Of a stretch of 64,000 bases of DNA, positions 11,401 to 23,749 are shown piece after piece. Every line of letters starts with the position of its first letter. Position 1 is the stretch's first letter. A model generated the notes under the pieces. The model was not told where the DNA came from. It was given only the letters and a program-made list of their open reading frames with translations, and did no database searches. The stretch is from positions 21,667,096-21,731,095 of the forward strand of contig OY987308.1 of the NCBI GenBank assembly GCA_963920635.1, given 5' to 3'. This stretch comes from Pseudeuparius sepicola. Its lineage: Eukaryota > Arthropoda > Insecta > Coleoptera > Anthribidae. The translations under genes and the position numbers were made by a program.

Positions 11401-14400
11401 TCTGAGCTTTTGATGACGATTTTGAAATTATTTAGCGCCGATTTAATTTTTTTTTCATAGGACACCAAGCAATCAAACGGCAACGAAGATGTGGAAAAAC
11501 AAACAGACAACCATGCACCAATCAAACTTGGTTGGATACAGGGCGTTCTCATACCGTGTCTACTCAACATCTGGGGTGTCATGCTGTTTCTTAGGTTGTC
11601 TTGGGTAGTGGCAGAAGCCGGTATAGGTAAGACCCAAAAACTAATTTTCATTTTTTGTTAAATTTCGTCAAACGTGATACGCGTAAATTCATATATCTTT
11701 GCATAGAATGGTAAAAATATATTATAAGATATAACTATATTGTGAGAAGAGAAATCTAAAAAACCCAAAATATACACGGTGTCTCAAAAACCTGATCAAG
11801 TGATGCTTACTTGGTCTCCTCATTAACTCATTACTAATATTCCGTGTAAGAATCCAACATTGAAATAACTTTTTAACAACATGTCGTACCGAGGTATATT
11901 AAAAAAATAAAATAACGAAAAATACTGGTTCCAAAAAGAAAGTACAGGTACCATCTGAACCGAGGTGATATAAAAATCCGGTGCCATCAAGTCTAGATCA
12001 CACTGGTTTAAACCGTACCTACCATTCGAGCTACATAGGAATACTTAAGGTCACCTTCTAAGGTATGGGTGGTATTAACCCAAGAATAAAAGAAAAAAAT
12101 AAACGCCGATCGAGTCAAACGTTTCGTTATATCTTTGGAAAAAAAAAGACCGCACACATTTATTTAGGAATAATAATAGTAATTATTATAGTACAACAAA
12201 CCAAAATTATATATAGGGTGATTTCAATAAAACTATTTTGCAGTATATCACGGAACAAATATTGCTCATGAAAATTTTTAAACTATCGAAAAATTTCGTG
12301 CACCTCTAGATATGTGACACGTTTTCATGCAAAAAAAGACTACCAATTAGCATAATCGTAAAAGTTCGAGATAAATCCGGAAAATTCTCAGTTTTTAATG
12401 ATAGAGATATAATTTCGCATGGCCGAAATGTCTATTGGTGTTTTTAATATGCCATATACATATAAATGTAAGCTTCTCAAGCAAAATTTATTGTATCTAC
12501 GAGTAAGATAAAAATTTTACTGCTGTGGTATTCAAAAACTATACCATTCAGCTTTCGTTCTTAGTTTCAGAATTTCATCAGGACTAGAAACAGTAAAATT
12601 GTAATTAAGTATATTGTAATTATTATCCCTAAACTCTTATCGTTTTATCGAAGTGGTTAGACACTACTTGACACTAATATTTATATGAATTATTTACAAC
12701 AGTTTTTCCATAATTTGGATGACCTTGCATTAAAAAACGCCATATCTACCGCATAGTTATACCTATTCTATTATTACAAATTTTTGAAGACAATCGATAC
12801 AACACTCTTAGCATACACCCTTGTCCCTATAACCCACTTCTAAGTGTCCAAGGACAAGTTCCCCTTGTATCAATATTTGTCGTTTTATTTATCTGAAATA
12901 CCTACACGTTGTTTTCCTTTCAAAGGCCAATCTTTACTTATCATCGGGATCTCAGCGGTGGTCTGTGTTATCACAACCTTATCGCTGTCAGCTATCAGTA
13001 CCAACGGAGAAGTCAAAGGAGGTAGGATTTAGTTTCCGGATCTTACCGGTTCTTTCTAGAAACATTTTCCTTGTAACAAAATTTCAGGAGGAATATACTA
13101 CATCATCTCAAGATCGCTTGGTCCAGAATTCGGCGCCAGCGTCGGCATAGTCTTCGCCTTTGCCAACGCGGTGTCGGCCTCCATGAACACCATTGGGTTC
13201 TGCAACTCTCTTACCGACCTGGTCACTTATCTTGGAGGCAGCATCACCGGTACTTCATCAAATCTGATCCTTCTAATCACGAATAAATATCATTTTTTTA
13301 GGAGACAGCCTGAATGACGCAAGAGCCATTGGGACCGTGGCAACCCTAGTCATGATCCTAATATGTGCCGTGGGTATGGAGTGGGAGAGCAAAGCACAAA
13401 ACTTTCTCATAGCGATCATTTTGGGGGCCATGGTGGACTTCATGATTGGCACCATCATAGGCCCCTTAAACAACGAGCAACGGGCTCAAGGTTTCGTTGG
13501 GTTCAACTGTAAGGACTGAAAATGTCGATTTACGAGGTGGACCTACAACATTGTTTTCTAGCGACCACCTTTCAAGAGAACTGGTTTCCGGCGTACCGGC
13601 CTCACGAAGGACAGTCGTACGACTTCTTCCAGGTGTTTGCCATATTCTTCCCCTCGGTAACTGGTATTCAAGCTGGCGCAAACATATCTGGAGACCTAAA
13701 GGTAAGAACCGACCAACTTCTGAACGTTCTTCATGGATCTTTCTTGCCCAGGATCCTGCCTCGGCAATACCAAAGGGCACCTTACTCGCGCTACTCATCT
13801 CCATGATCTCCTACGCGATTTTTGTGCTCTTCGCTGGTGGTGCAGCGTTAAGGGATGCAAGCGGAAACGTCGCAGATTATGTGAATGGGAATCTAACTGC
13901 TTGTGCAGGTCACGACTGCAAGTATGGTCTGTTCAACAGCTACCAAGTAAGGAATCATCGAGACCAAGGCGACCAAAGACGATTTTTTAAGTAAGGAACC
14001 ACGACCTTGTTTTAGATGATGCAGATAATGTCGGGTTGGTGGCCCTTTATTTACGCCGGGTGCTTTGCCGCCACTCTAAGTACCGCCCTGACGAATCTGT
14101 TGTCAGTACCGAGGCTTATACAAGCCTTAGGTATCGACAGGATTTACCCGGGGCTGATTTTCTTCAGCAAGGGATATGGAAAGCATGGAGAACCTTACAG
14201 GGGATACGTGTTGACGTTTTTCGTGTCAGCGGCATTTCTCTTAATAGGTAAACAAATGATATTTTGGTTTTTGCGAACAAGATACAGGTTTTTACTTTTG
14301 TAGCCGATTTGAATATGATTGCACCGCTCATCTCCAACTTTTACTTGGCGTCTTACGCCCTGATTAACTTTTGTACGTTTCATGCGGCATTGATTAAACC

Positions 14401-17400
14401 ATTGGGGTGGAGGCCAACATTCAGGGTAAGTCATTTTTAGAAATATGAAAGAAAATGCAGCAAATATCTAGAAACCTCAGGCTGATTGTTTTTTTTGTTG
14501 TTGCAGTTCTACAACACATGGTTAAGCCTCTTCGGTTTCATTGGCTGCGTTGTCATAATGTTTTTGATAAACTGGCAATCGTCCCTGATAACCTTCATAG
14601 TCATTCTCGGACTATATCTGGTTGTGGTTTATAGAAAACCGGGTAATATAAAAAAACTGAACTTTGAAGGACACTGTACAGGGTGTCCCATTTTGGGTGT
14701 TTTTGGGTGCTTTTCTCAAAAATCTCAGAGGGTTGCGGTTTTCACGTCACTGTACTACTTTTTTGAGAGGAATTTGGTGGACCAATCAGATTTTAGATAA
14801 GTTTTATAGTTTCCGCGCATTGGCGCAGGACTGAAATTTTCGATTTTTTGGAAACCTCTCTCCTGGCTACAACTTATATATATCGACAAATTTAATCAAC
14901 AATTTTTATAGATTTTTTGGCGTAGAATCGAATGGAATTATTAGTTTTTTGGTAGCGTTAATAGTTTTTGAGATATGAACTATGGTTTCCATTTAAAAAA
15001 AAATATAACTTTGGTTCATATCTCAAAAACTATTAACGCTACCAAAAAACCAATTATTCCATTCGATTCTACGCCAAAAAATCTATAAAAATAGTTGATT
15101 AAATTTGTCGATATATATAAGTTGTAGCCAGGAGAGAGGTTTCCAAAAAATCGAAAATTTCAGTCCTGCGGCAATGCGCGGAAACTATAAAACTTATCTA
15201 AAACCTGATTGGTCCACCAAATTCCCCTCAAAAAAGTAGCACAGTGACGTGAAAACCGCAACCCTCTAGCTTTAATAATAACCGAGATTTTTGAGAAAAA
15301 CCCCCAAAATGGGACACCCTGTACAGTGTATAGGGTGGCTCATTATAAATTCACACCCTATTTAACTTGTTAGTTTTTGAGGTTAGAAAAAAAAGATTTT
15401 TACAAAAGTTTTAGATACTAATACAAAGTTTTTTGTGACGCTATTAGATGTTATACAGTGTGTTCTAGAAAGCCGCGGCAGACATAACTTATGTTTTTTT
15501 TTAAATAGAACACCTTATATATTTTTAGATTATTGAATTCCACGCATTCAGAACTGAGCCTTTTATGTAAGGGTTTACTCCTTGGGTCATAGGTTGCCAT
15601 GGAAGACAAATGCCAAATTATAGTTTATTGACAGTTTGCAAGTACAAGGTGATTCAGTTTTATTCTGCGACACTTCAATAGGTGATAGAAAACCAAAAAA
15701 TAACCGCACTTTTTGTATAAACTATATAATTTTAAGGCCTTATAAAGTTACAGGGTGTTAAAGTTGTAAGAAATATGAGGGCTTTATTGAATATTTACCA
15801 AACTAGTTGAGATATTTAAGTCATATTTGGTACATGTTATAACGGCATGGGTCAGCATAAAACCTGTTAATATCAAACACCTTGAAGTACCAGTGGCGTA
15901 GAAGTGGGTAATTTAGTATAATTGTTTTTAGAAAAAAAATGAACCACCTTGTATAGCAATTAAATGTATTCAATTTCTTATGTAAACTTTAATTTTAAAC
16001 AAAAACGTCCTCCTGGTAATTTTTCGTATGTCATGGTTTCATAGCAAATTTGATTTTTTGTATTATTTCGGGGTATTTCTGAAAAATTATCTAAAGTAGA
16101 AATAATGTGTTTGCTACTTTAAAAAAAGTAACTTTTTCCAATAAACTTACCTATTTAAGGCTATACTTTTGAAGATACAGGGTCTAAAACATTTAAGGAA
16201 GATACAATTAATGTTACGCTCTGTATCTTCAAAAGTAAAACCTTGAATGGGTAAGTTTATTGTGAAAAGTTACTGTATTTAAAGTAAGAAACACATTTTT
16301 CTACTTTCAGTCTTACTTATGGAGGGAATTTTTAAGTTAATTTTTCAGAAATACCCCGAAATAATAAGAAAAAATCAAATTTGCTATGAAACCATGACAC
16401 ATATGAGGAAATGCTAAGAGAACGTTTTTGTTTACAATTAAAATTTACATAAGAAATTTGACACATTTTATTGCTATACAAGGTGATTCATTTCTTTCTT
16501 CTAAAAACAATTATACTAATTACCCACTTCTACGCCACTGGGTGTTCAAGATATGAACAGGTTTTATGCTAACCCATGCCGTTATAACGTGTAACAAATA
16601 TGACTTAAATATCTCAACTAGTTTGGTAAATATTCAATAAAGCCCTCATATTTCTTACAACTTTAACACCCTGTAACTTTTTTATAGGGCCTTAAAATGA
16701 TATAGTTTATAGAAAAAAGTGCGGTTATTTTTTGGTTTTCTATCACCTGTTGAAGTGTCGCAGAATAAAACTGAATCACCCTGTATATTCACGCTTTGGA
16801 AAACAAAATGGGCTATTTTAAGATTTCGGGAAGGAAAATTGAGAGACATGGGAAATTTAAAATAGTAACATAGTCAATAAACTTCATGCAATTTATTGTT
16901 TGGAATTTAATTTTTATTGAAAACAACAATAACATTTAGAAAAAGGATATACGTATTACAAAAATGCTCCACATGGCCTCCATCTTGCTCAATGCATTTA
17001 TTGCTATTTACTACTAACTTTCTGTTTATTGAGTCAACGATAAAATTGCTGTGTTCAGTATTTCTTCCTGAATTCTATCTTTCAGTGTTTATACATTTTC
17101 CGGTCTGTCATAACAAATTTAGTTTTTTAAATAACCCCACAAAAAATATATCCTTTTTCTAAATATTATTGTAGTTTTCAATAAAAATTAAATTTCAAAC
17201 AATAAATCTGACGAAGTTTATTAACTATGTTACTGTTTAAAATTTTTCATTTTTCTCAATTTCCCTTCTTTATTTTCCCTGAAATCTTAAAATAGTCCAT
17301 TTTGTTTTCCAAAGCGCGAATATTCTTGTAAAGTGTCAATAATTATTACTATTATTTGGCATTTGTCTTTCATGGCAACCTATATGACCCAAGGAGTAAC

Positions 17401-20400
17401 CCCTACCAAAAAGGCTCAGCTCTGAACGAACGGTTGGAGCGAACATATAATATATATGCTTCGTTGGAATCAGGAAAACGCGTAGAATTCAATAATCCGA
17501 AAATATACAAGGTGTCCCATTTAAAAAAACATAAGTTATGTCTGCCACGGCTTTGTAGAACACACTGTATAAGGTCCAATAGCGTCACAAAAAAAAATTG
17601 TATTAGTATCAAAAGCCTGGTTCATACAACTTCTTTGTCCTTTAATTTTACTTTATCTTTAAGAAATAACCAACGGCATTTGTCCCTTGATTTGAATTGA
17701 CCAATGGCATTTAATATTTCTCAAAGATAAAGTAAAATTAAAAGATAAAGAAGCTGTATGAACCAGGCTTAAAACTTTTGTACAAAAACTTTTTTTCTAA
17801 CCTCAAAAACTAACAAGTTATGGGGGGGGGTGTCAATTTATATTGAGCCACCCTGTACATTTAAATATTATTTCAGACGTCAATTGGGGCTCGTCGACGC
17901 AAGCGCAGACATACAAAACCGCCTTGACCACGGCACAACGTTTGATAGGTATCGGTGAACATGTAAAAAATTACAAACCACAAATTCTGGTGCTGTGCGG
18001 TTCGCCAAAGGCCAGGCCGCCTTTGGTCGATTTCGCCAACCTCATAACGAAAAAACACTCGCTACTTATCGTAGGGGACGTTGTAGATGTAAGAAAATAG
18101 TAATAATGGCAATAATAATTTATACTAAGTTAAAGTTTTCTTCAGAAAAGCCTCTCTCACAAAGTTAGGGCGGCCAGGATCCACAACGTATATTCGTATT
18201 TGAAATCCAGCAAAATAAAGGCGTTTTATTCGATAATAGACAACACCAGTTTTGAGGAAGGATCAAAGGCACTTCTACAAACTGCCGGCATCGGGAAGTT
18301 GAGTCCGAATGTGCTAATGATGGGGTACAAGAATGACTGGAGCACGTGCAATAGTAGGGACCTCGCCGCCTACTTTAACGTCTTGCAGTATGTAACTATA
18401 CTATTATCATCGAGGAGAGTTGGGTATTACAGCGTCAAGAAAAGATACATCGATAGTATATTTCCTAACAAGTGCGGAAAGTGCCACTTTTCCGCACGCT
18501 AGCGGAGTTCAGCCAAGAAATCGAGTGTGGAAAAGACACTTTCCGCAAGAGTTAAAAACACTTTTTTTCTACAAGCGTGCGGAAAAGTGTCTTACTTTTC
18601 CGCACGCATTTTAGTTTAGAAATTGTCACTTTTCCGCACTAGTGCGGACACTTTCTAAACTAATACTTTTCCGTACTAGTGTACTTTTCCGCACGCTTGT
18701 AGAAAAAATGATATTTGCATCACTGTATTCCACATATTTCAGTTAACAAATGGGCTAATACATTTATGACCGGGATTTATTGCCATGTTGCCAAATTGCC
18801 TTTAGAAAACACTTGTGACGTCATAAGTGCTTTCCCGCCAAATTTCGAACAAAGTCTAATAACTTGCTAATTACGTAAATATATATTTTTTAAATAATCG
18901 TAGGGTCTAAGGCAAGTGTCCAGGAATTGTTTTATCAAGTTTGTAAAATTTCGTCAAGTACCCTATTGTTTACGTCAAAATATTTCGGAAAAAAATTATT
19001 GGCATAATTAAAATGAGTCAAAAACATTGATAAAATTTATAAAGGATGTTTTAGTGGCATGTCAGGTAAAGGATATCAATTGAAAAAAATGCACTCCAGC
19101 CGGGACTCAAACTGATATCCTTTACCTGACATGCCACTAAAACATCCTTTATATTTATAATTACAGGTACTAAAAGTCTTTCTGTGATTGATAAAATTAT
19201 TTGTTGAAGTGTCTAAATAGCTGAAAACAACAAGATAAAACCGCATAAATACGCTTTTGCGATCGAGTACGTCCCTGTTGCCACGCGCGCTGATATTTTA
19301 TGGCCTATTGACCAATCGCCTTATTTCGGGGAACGACTTCGATCACGTGCTTTTATTTACCCCAGGCGTACGAGTTAGGTACTTGATTTTAGTATAGTTC
19401 CATTTTTGGAAATCGCATAATTGCCGTTTCCTATACATATATCTAGAGGCTATCCATAGAATCCAAGTGAAAATCAAGAATTTTGTCTTTATTGTATTAG
19501 CCCATTTTCAGATTTTTTACGGAAATTTGGACTTTTTCAAGCATCCATAATTCATATCAAAATCCTGATTGCAGTGTTTAATTATATAGCGTGTCCCGTA
19601 ATTCTACAATTCTCTACTATGTATTCTTCGTGTCAAGTGTCAAGCTTCGAGCCTTTGAGTGAAGCAATTTTTGGAGTAGGTACATAACCTCAAAGTTTTT
19701 CAAAGTAGTACTTCTCTCAAATTTTGAATCTACCTATTTTAAGAATTTACAACATTTCTAAGCACCGTTTTTGAGAAAATCGCACTAAAATATTCAAAAA
19801 GGGGTCATGTCTTGAAAGATAACTTGTAATATTCCTTTACTCAATGGTAAAAAGTCAAATTTTCAGACGAAAAACTTATACTAGGTCATCGCCCAAGTTT
19901 AATTAACACTTATGTAAATTAATACCTCGATCGGCAATTTGTCTTAATAAAAAAATGAGATAACTCCTTGAATTTTTCTCCATACTATTTTCTCAGAAAC
20001 GGTTGATTTCTTCAAAATTGGGCAAGGGTACCATTTTGCTTAGGTGTCCTTAAAATAGATTCAAAATTTCGAAGTACAAATTGGAAATGAAAAGGTTATG
20101 TAGTCCAAAAGTGCTCCGACCCAAGGCCCCCAAAGAACCTATTCAAAAACCGATACCTTCATAGTAAAGGGCCTCATTCCATTGACTCACCCTGTAGAAT
20201 TATGGAACATCCAAAATCTATTCAATTCTTATTACCCAACTCCTCTACTTCTATATTGATGGTGTTTCTGGGTTTTCTCAATATCAACCCTATTTTTTTA
20301 GTGCCGCATTTGACCACAGACTTTCCGTTGCTATCCTCCGTGTACCCGAAGGTTTAGATTACACCGTATTTAATGATCCAGACGATGAACAAATCAACGA

Positions 20401-22284
20401 TACTAGCAGTAGTGAGGGTACTGTCAAATCTGTCGTAGGAAAACTACGGACTTCCGCATCGACAATACTTATGCACTCCGACTCGAATTTGGACTTGAAA
20501 GCGTGTAATACACAACCGAACTCATCTGAAGGTATACATTTTGCTTTTTTAAATTCTTTACAAAGTTCTTTTCGATTTTAGCTACCCCGAAATTGAACAA
20601 GAAACTAAAACTAAAAAAAGGCAAAGCCTGCAAAGACGTCGCGCTAAGTTTAGAGCCAGAGCAAGCCATGCGTTTAAACTTTATGAGGAGATTTAAACAA
20701 AAGCAAAACAAAGGTTTAATCGACGTTTGGTGGCTGTACGATGATGGTGGACTTACCATGTTGTTGCCATATATTATTTCGACGAGATCCGATTGGTCTT
20801 CTTGTAAACTAAGAGTTTTTGCCCTGACGAATAATAATAAAGACTTGGAAGAGGAGGAAAAAAAGTAAGTTTTTCCACCGAAAATGTTTGGCCAACTGCT
20901 GCAATTGCAACAAATTTTCTTATAAAGCAAAAGTTGAAAAAACTACAATTATTGTTATGGCACTAGTTTCAGAAACTAGCAACTAGTGCAGATTTTTTAA
21001 GTATCTTTATAGATTAAATATTTCGACATAAACCTTAACATTGTTCTTGTAGTATGGCACACTTGCTGTCAAAATTCCGATTGCATTATTTCTCCCTTAA
21101 AATCGTCTCAATGTCGGATAAACCCCATGAAAGGACCGTCAAGTTTTTCGATGATTTGTTGACAGGATATAAAAATAATCACAACGAAAATGGTAAGATT
21201 TTACACTTAATTTCTAGAGCATTTTGGTAATGTTTATTTTATTTTCTTCCAGACTGTGATCTGACCGATTCAGAAATATCAGCCCTCCGAGAAAAGACAT
21301 GTAGACACCTGAGGTTAAGGGAATTGTTGCTCGAGAATTCAAGCAATTCAAATTTAATAGTCATGTAAGTATACCTACCTTTAAAAATCTTTTTTTTTTC
21401 AAAATTTTTGAAGTAGAAAATGTTAATACCCACCTTTAATATATTGAAGACTATCGAAGAATTGTAGACTTGCAGGAAAAATGATCTCAGCGTACAAAAC
21501 AGCAGAAGAACAACTCTTCAATTCTTCAATTTTTCCCTAGCCAAACCAAGAGAAAAATAATTAAAAACTCTTGTCTATGAAGTGCTTATTCCAAGCGTTA
21601 ACTGTTTCAATTTTTTTTTACGGCGAATCAATTAAATGCATATATGTATACTTTTTTGTATTGCAAGTACATAGATACAGCCTAATTTTGAAGTCGATTT
21701 AAATAAATATGCAGGGAAGTATGCAAACCAAATTTTGAATATAAAGGAGTATGATTAAAAAAAATAATAAATATTTGGTTTGTGTTCGTACTGCATATTT
21801 ATGTAAATTTTCTTTAAACTAAGTTGTCACATGCAATAAAAAAAAACAGATTATATTTTTAAGGGATTTAAAATACCTACATGTTTAATTTTCTAAAGAA
21901 TTTCTAACTTTCTGCAAGTACCTAGGTACCTTTTTTAATTATTGTTCTACAGTTCTAATGTAACCTCAGCGTTTTGTGTGAAATTCTCCACAGTTATTTT
22001 ACAGGTCCCCAATCATGAATCTGAGCTGAGAATTCGATAGTTAAATCTACTAAAAAAAATAAAAATCTTTCCACATGATTTTTTCACAAAAACCTGACAT
22101 AGATATTTAGTGGGTATATTAAATAATAACATTTCTGGGTGTTCATAGGTCTCTCCCGATGCCAAGAAAAGGTACGGTTTCAGCCCCATTGTACATGGCG
22201 TGGTTAGAAGTCCTAACGAATGGACTGCCCCCGTATCTGCTCGTAAGGGGCAACCAGCAATCCGTTTTGACTTTCTACTCATAG
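8428..22284 (+). CDS. SLC12 Na-coupled cation-chloride cotransporter, complete
   Basis: Seventeen exons with GT-AG borders and matching phases: 8428-8688, 11461-11626, 12926-13021, 13088-13249, 13302-13508, 13562-13701, 13752-13946, 14016-14247, 14304-14425, 14507-14642, 17877-18088, 18146-18387, 20302-20531, 20582-20864, 21053-21192, 21253-21364, 22149-22284. They give 1023 residues, normal for the family. The ATG at 8428 has a good GGCG-ATG-G context; the frame stays open upstream to 8146. The protein carries chloride with Na+ (and possibly K+) across the plasma membrane. Support: TM1 '[16 protein letters not shown]' (the KCC branch has NIFGV), then 'SAISTNG', 'ISRSLGPE', '[17 protein letters not shown]', 'GWRPTFRFYNTW', the cytosolic start '[10 protein letters not shown]', '[18 protein letters not shown]' near 849, and the usual last residues 'SVLTFYS'. 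At the NKCC1 K+-ligand Tyr (NCC: His) this protein has Asn208 (SMNTIGF). The N-terminus shows no RFxV kinase-docking motif. This suggests the insect CCC2 clade (Drosophila CG31547) rather than a classical NKCC. Confidence 0.95.
8689..11460. other. SLC12 intron 1
   Basis: No exon is seen. It contains a diverged dispersed repeat at 9650-10110, listed separately. A short piece of the same repeat ('cagtgccgatttctgagctt') recurs at about 11389, just before exon 2. The rest is AT-rich and unassigned. Confidence 0.5.
9650..10110. repeat. Dispersed repeat, second copy in inverse orientation at 48255-48625
   Basis: Shared blocks in opposite orientation include 'gacgatcgctctact(t)agg', 'gtatgacgaggcacggcg', 'aaatgggc(a/c)tttattggcc', 'ggtcacttttgacgggcgat' and 'ggctccgcg(c/t)ctgacgtt'. 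Both copies also carry 'agtgccgatttctgagctttt' or its reverse. No termini or coding frame were recognised, so the element type is unknown. Confidence 0.7.
11627..12925. other. SLC12 intron 2
   Basis: AT-rich, no exon. An isolated 'atagggtgatttcaataaaa' motif near 12195 looks like a single MITE end with no partner found. Confidence 0.4.
14679..15321. mobile_element. Fold-back MITE family A, intact copy in SLC12 intron 10
   Basis: The left half (from CAGGGTGTCCCATTTTGGG) is the inverse of the right half (to CCCAAAATGGGACACCCTG) along almost the whole 643 bp, with the turn near 15000. TA lies on both sides (14677-14678, 15322-15323), as expected for a Tc1/mariner-type MITE. It serves as the unfilled reference for the interrupted copy at 44881-46574. 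Confidence 0.88.
15645..16783. mobile_element. Fold-back MITE family B, long copy
   Basis: The left end 'caaggtgattcagttttatt' pairs with the right end 'aataaaactgaatcaccctg', and TA flanks both sides (15643-15644, 16784-16785). The whole body is an inverted repeat around about 16200, where the two halves of a 'tgaagatacaggg(t)/ctctgtatcttca' pair meet. A shorter copy is at 46577-47022. Confidence 0.85.
16785..17324. repeat. Fold-back element E
   Basis: The left 'cacgctttggaaaacaaaat' pairs with the right 'attttgttttccaaagcgcg'. Further pairs include 'tcaataaacttc' with 'gaagtttattaac', and the 'tgaaaac(a)acaataacattt/aaatattattgtagttttca' pair. The centre near 17000 is unique sequence of about 100 bp. 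Confidence 0.7.
17611..17769. repeat. Small inverted repeat F
   Basis: 'aagcctggttcatacaactt' at the left pairs with 'agctgtatgaaccaggctt' at the right; 'aattttactttatcttt' pairs with 'aaagataaagtaaaatt'. It sits inside the right arm of the 15330-17858 element and is missing from the left arm, so it inserted after that element formed. Confidence 0.75.
18470..18705. repeat. Cluster of short hairpins built from GTGCGGAAAAGTG
   Basis: The motif 'gtgcggaaaagtg' and its inverse 'cacttttccgcac' occur at least eight times in both orientations, including the perfect 'ccgcactagtgcgg' pair. 'tctacaagcgtgcgg' and 'ccgcacgcttgtaga' frame the right part. It lies in SLC12 intron 12. Confidence 0.75.
19040..19160. 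repeat. Hairpin with a tRNA B-box-like loop
   Basis: 'aaaggatgttttagtggcat' and 'gtcaggtaaaggatatca' at the left are repeated in inverse at the right. Near the turn, the reverse strand reads 'agtttgagtcccggctgg', which resembles a Pol III B box. No complete tRNA cloverleaf forms. Confidence 0.6.
19589..20212. repeat. Fold-back element in SLC12 intron 12
   Basis: 'cgtgtcccgtaattctac' at the left pairs imperfectly with 'gtagaattatggaacatcc' at the right. 'aaattttgaatcta' pairs with 'tagattcaaaattt', and 'acataacct' with 'aggttatgt'. The body is diverged but inverted over most of its length. Confidence 0.6.
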
Positions 22285-23749
22285 TACTTAAGTTTTTGCG
22301 TAGCATTAAGACGTTTTTTAGACAGTCAAAGCCGTTTTATGTCTCTAAACGACCTACTTAACAGTGTACCGTATTGTGTATTTTTACCGCAAAACAGTAT
22401 TTTCATTTTGTAGATATTTGTATGTGTAGTAGAGCTGTAAGTTTCTAAGTATTTATTTTTTTATTAAAAGCGAATAGAAGGACGATAAAAGGGTTTTATT
22501 TCGTTTTAAAACGCCCGTTTTAGTTTTACCAATAATTTGTAAACAAAAAAAAACATAATAATCTTGATTTTGAAGCTTACCATGTTTCTGGACATACAAA
22601 AAACGAAAAAGAAGGTCGATTTGGAGATAACTCCAAGAGAAAAACGATTAAAAACTGTTTAAAAAGCAGAAGTTTTGTTGGAATACAACAATGGCCTCAG
22701 TGCTAAAATTCAAAATCATGGCTGGCCATGCGTGCGCCGTGCGCGCGTCACGTCTACAAAACAATAAAAAACACCACTGATAACAAACAATGCAGAGTGG
22801 CTAGGTTAGATTAGGTTAGGTTAGGCTAGGTGGCTACCTATTGCGTGACTTTTATAAGAATGTTTATTAACATTTTGATTGTCACCTTGATGTTATTTCT
22901 ATTTGTTTGACTGGGCATCCTATGTATTAGAAGTTTTTTGATGCCCAAATCACAATCTTGAAATACGTTTTTAAATTGGGGTACAGGGAAGCAGGAATAT
23001 TAAAAATTGCAAGTGTTTTGTTATATTTTATTGCTTCATAGCAAAGTACGTGATAAAATTCGATGAGAAAAATTAAAAATGACGTGAAAATGGTATCAAT
23101 GGTTTTTTAACTTTAGATGATTTTTTTTTATTTACTTACATATCAACAACAGAAAAACAAATATATCAGTCGAATATACCCACCGGACTCTGAGCAACAT
23201 TATTTTTGTATTTATTTACCTATACCCATTTTAATAGTATCGTTAGATTTTTTCTTACAAAAGCAACGTCATAGAAAAAGATATAACGACAATCAATAAT
23301 AAAATCTGCGTAAAAGTGTTTAACAATTGATAACTAAGCCTACCGATATTTTATTTATTTATTTAAATAGTTAGTTAAATCACAGGAAAAATAGTCCTTT
23401 AACACAAATGTGCTAAGTGTCCTCCATTTTTTCTCCTTAAAAATATCAAACGTATATTGAAGCAACTTTTACTGGCACAGTTGAGATCATTCACACTTAT
23501 CATAGGATTTTGTAAATAAAACTTAAGGAAAACTATGAAAATGAAATCTTAAACAACCAGCCGTCATAACAACTGTCAAATTGATTGACAGTTCATTGTT
23601 GAAAAAGTCGCCATTCATAAGTTATAACATCAACACTAGATGGCGACGGGTTACTTCCGCCACAGTGAGCTGTCAACTTTAAGATTTCTCTCGATGAAAA
23701 AAAACCGTCACCCACCATTATAATATCACCGTTTCGCAAACAACTCCCA
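22285..23749. other. Convergent gap between the SLC12 and junction-type genes
   Basis: This holds both 3' UTRs. An ATTAAA near 22462 may serve the SLC12 transcript. On the minus strand, AATAAA motifs occur in the AT-rich stretch about 23345-23365. A short run of degenerate TTAGG units is at 22802-22832. I see no other gene. Confidence 0.5.
22802..22832. repeat. Short interstitial TTAGG-like tract
   Basis: Five to six degenerate copies of AGGTT (TTAGG in phase). TTAGG is the ancestral insect telomere repeat. The tract is too short to be more than an interstitial trace. Confidence 0.5.

Larger units (their letters stand above)
15454..17571. repeat. Second-level fold-back element inside 15330-17858
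   Basis: The left arm has 'cagtgtgttctagaaagccg' then 'cagacataacttatgttttt'. The right arm has 'aaacataagttatgtctg' and 'ggctttgtagaacacactg', ending TA at 17570-17571. Inner pairs include the 'ctccttgggtcataggttgc' region against 'ggcaacctatatgacccaag'. Its loop is occupied by the two elements below. Confidence 0.75.
15330..17858. repeat. Outermost fold-back element of a nested series in intron 10
   Basis: The left end 'agggtggctcattataaatt' pairs with the right end 'aatttatattgagccaccct'. 'aacttgttagtttttgaggtt' pairs with 'aacctcaaaaactaacaagtt', and 'acaaaagtttta' with its inverse near 17770. The interior is interrupted by the elements at 15454, 15645, 16785 and 17611. Confidence 0.75.

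Noticed and set aside
13511..13561. Continuation of SLC12 exon 5 past 13508 as coding sequence
   Set aside because: Family alignment (GFNSTTFQENW) and GT-AG borders show a 53-nt intron here; the read-through frame stops at once.
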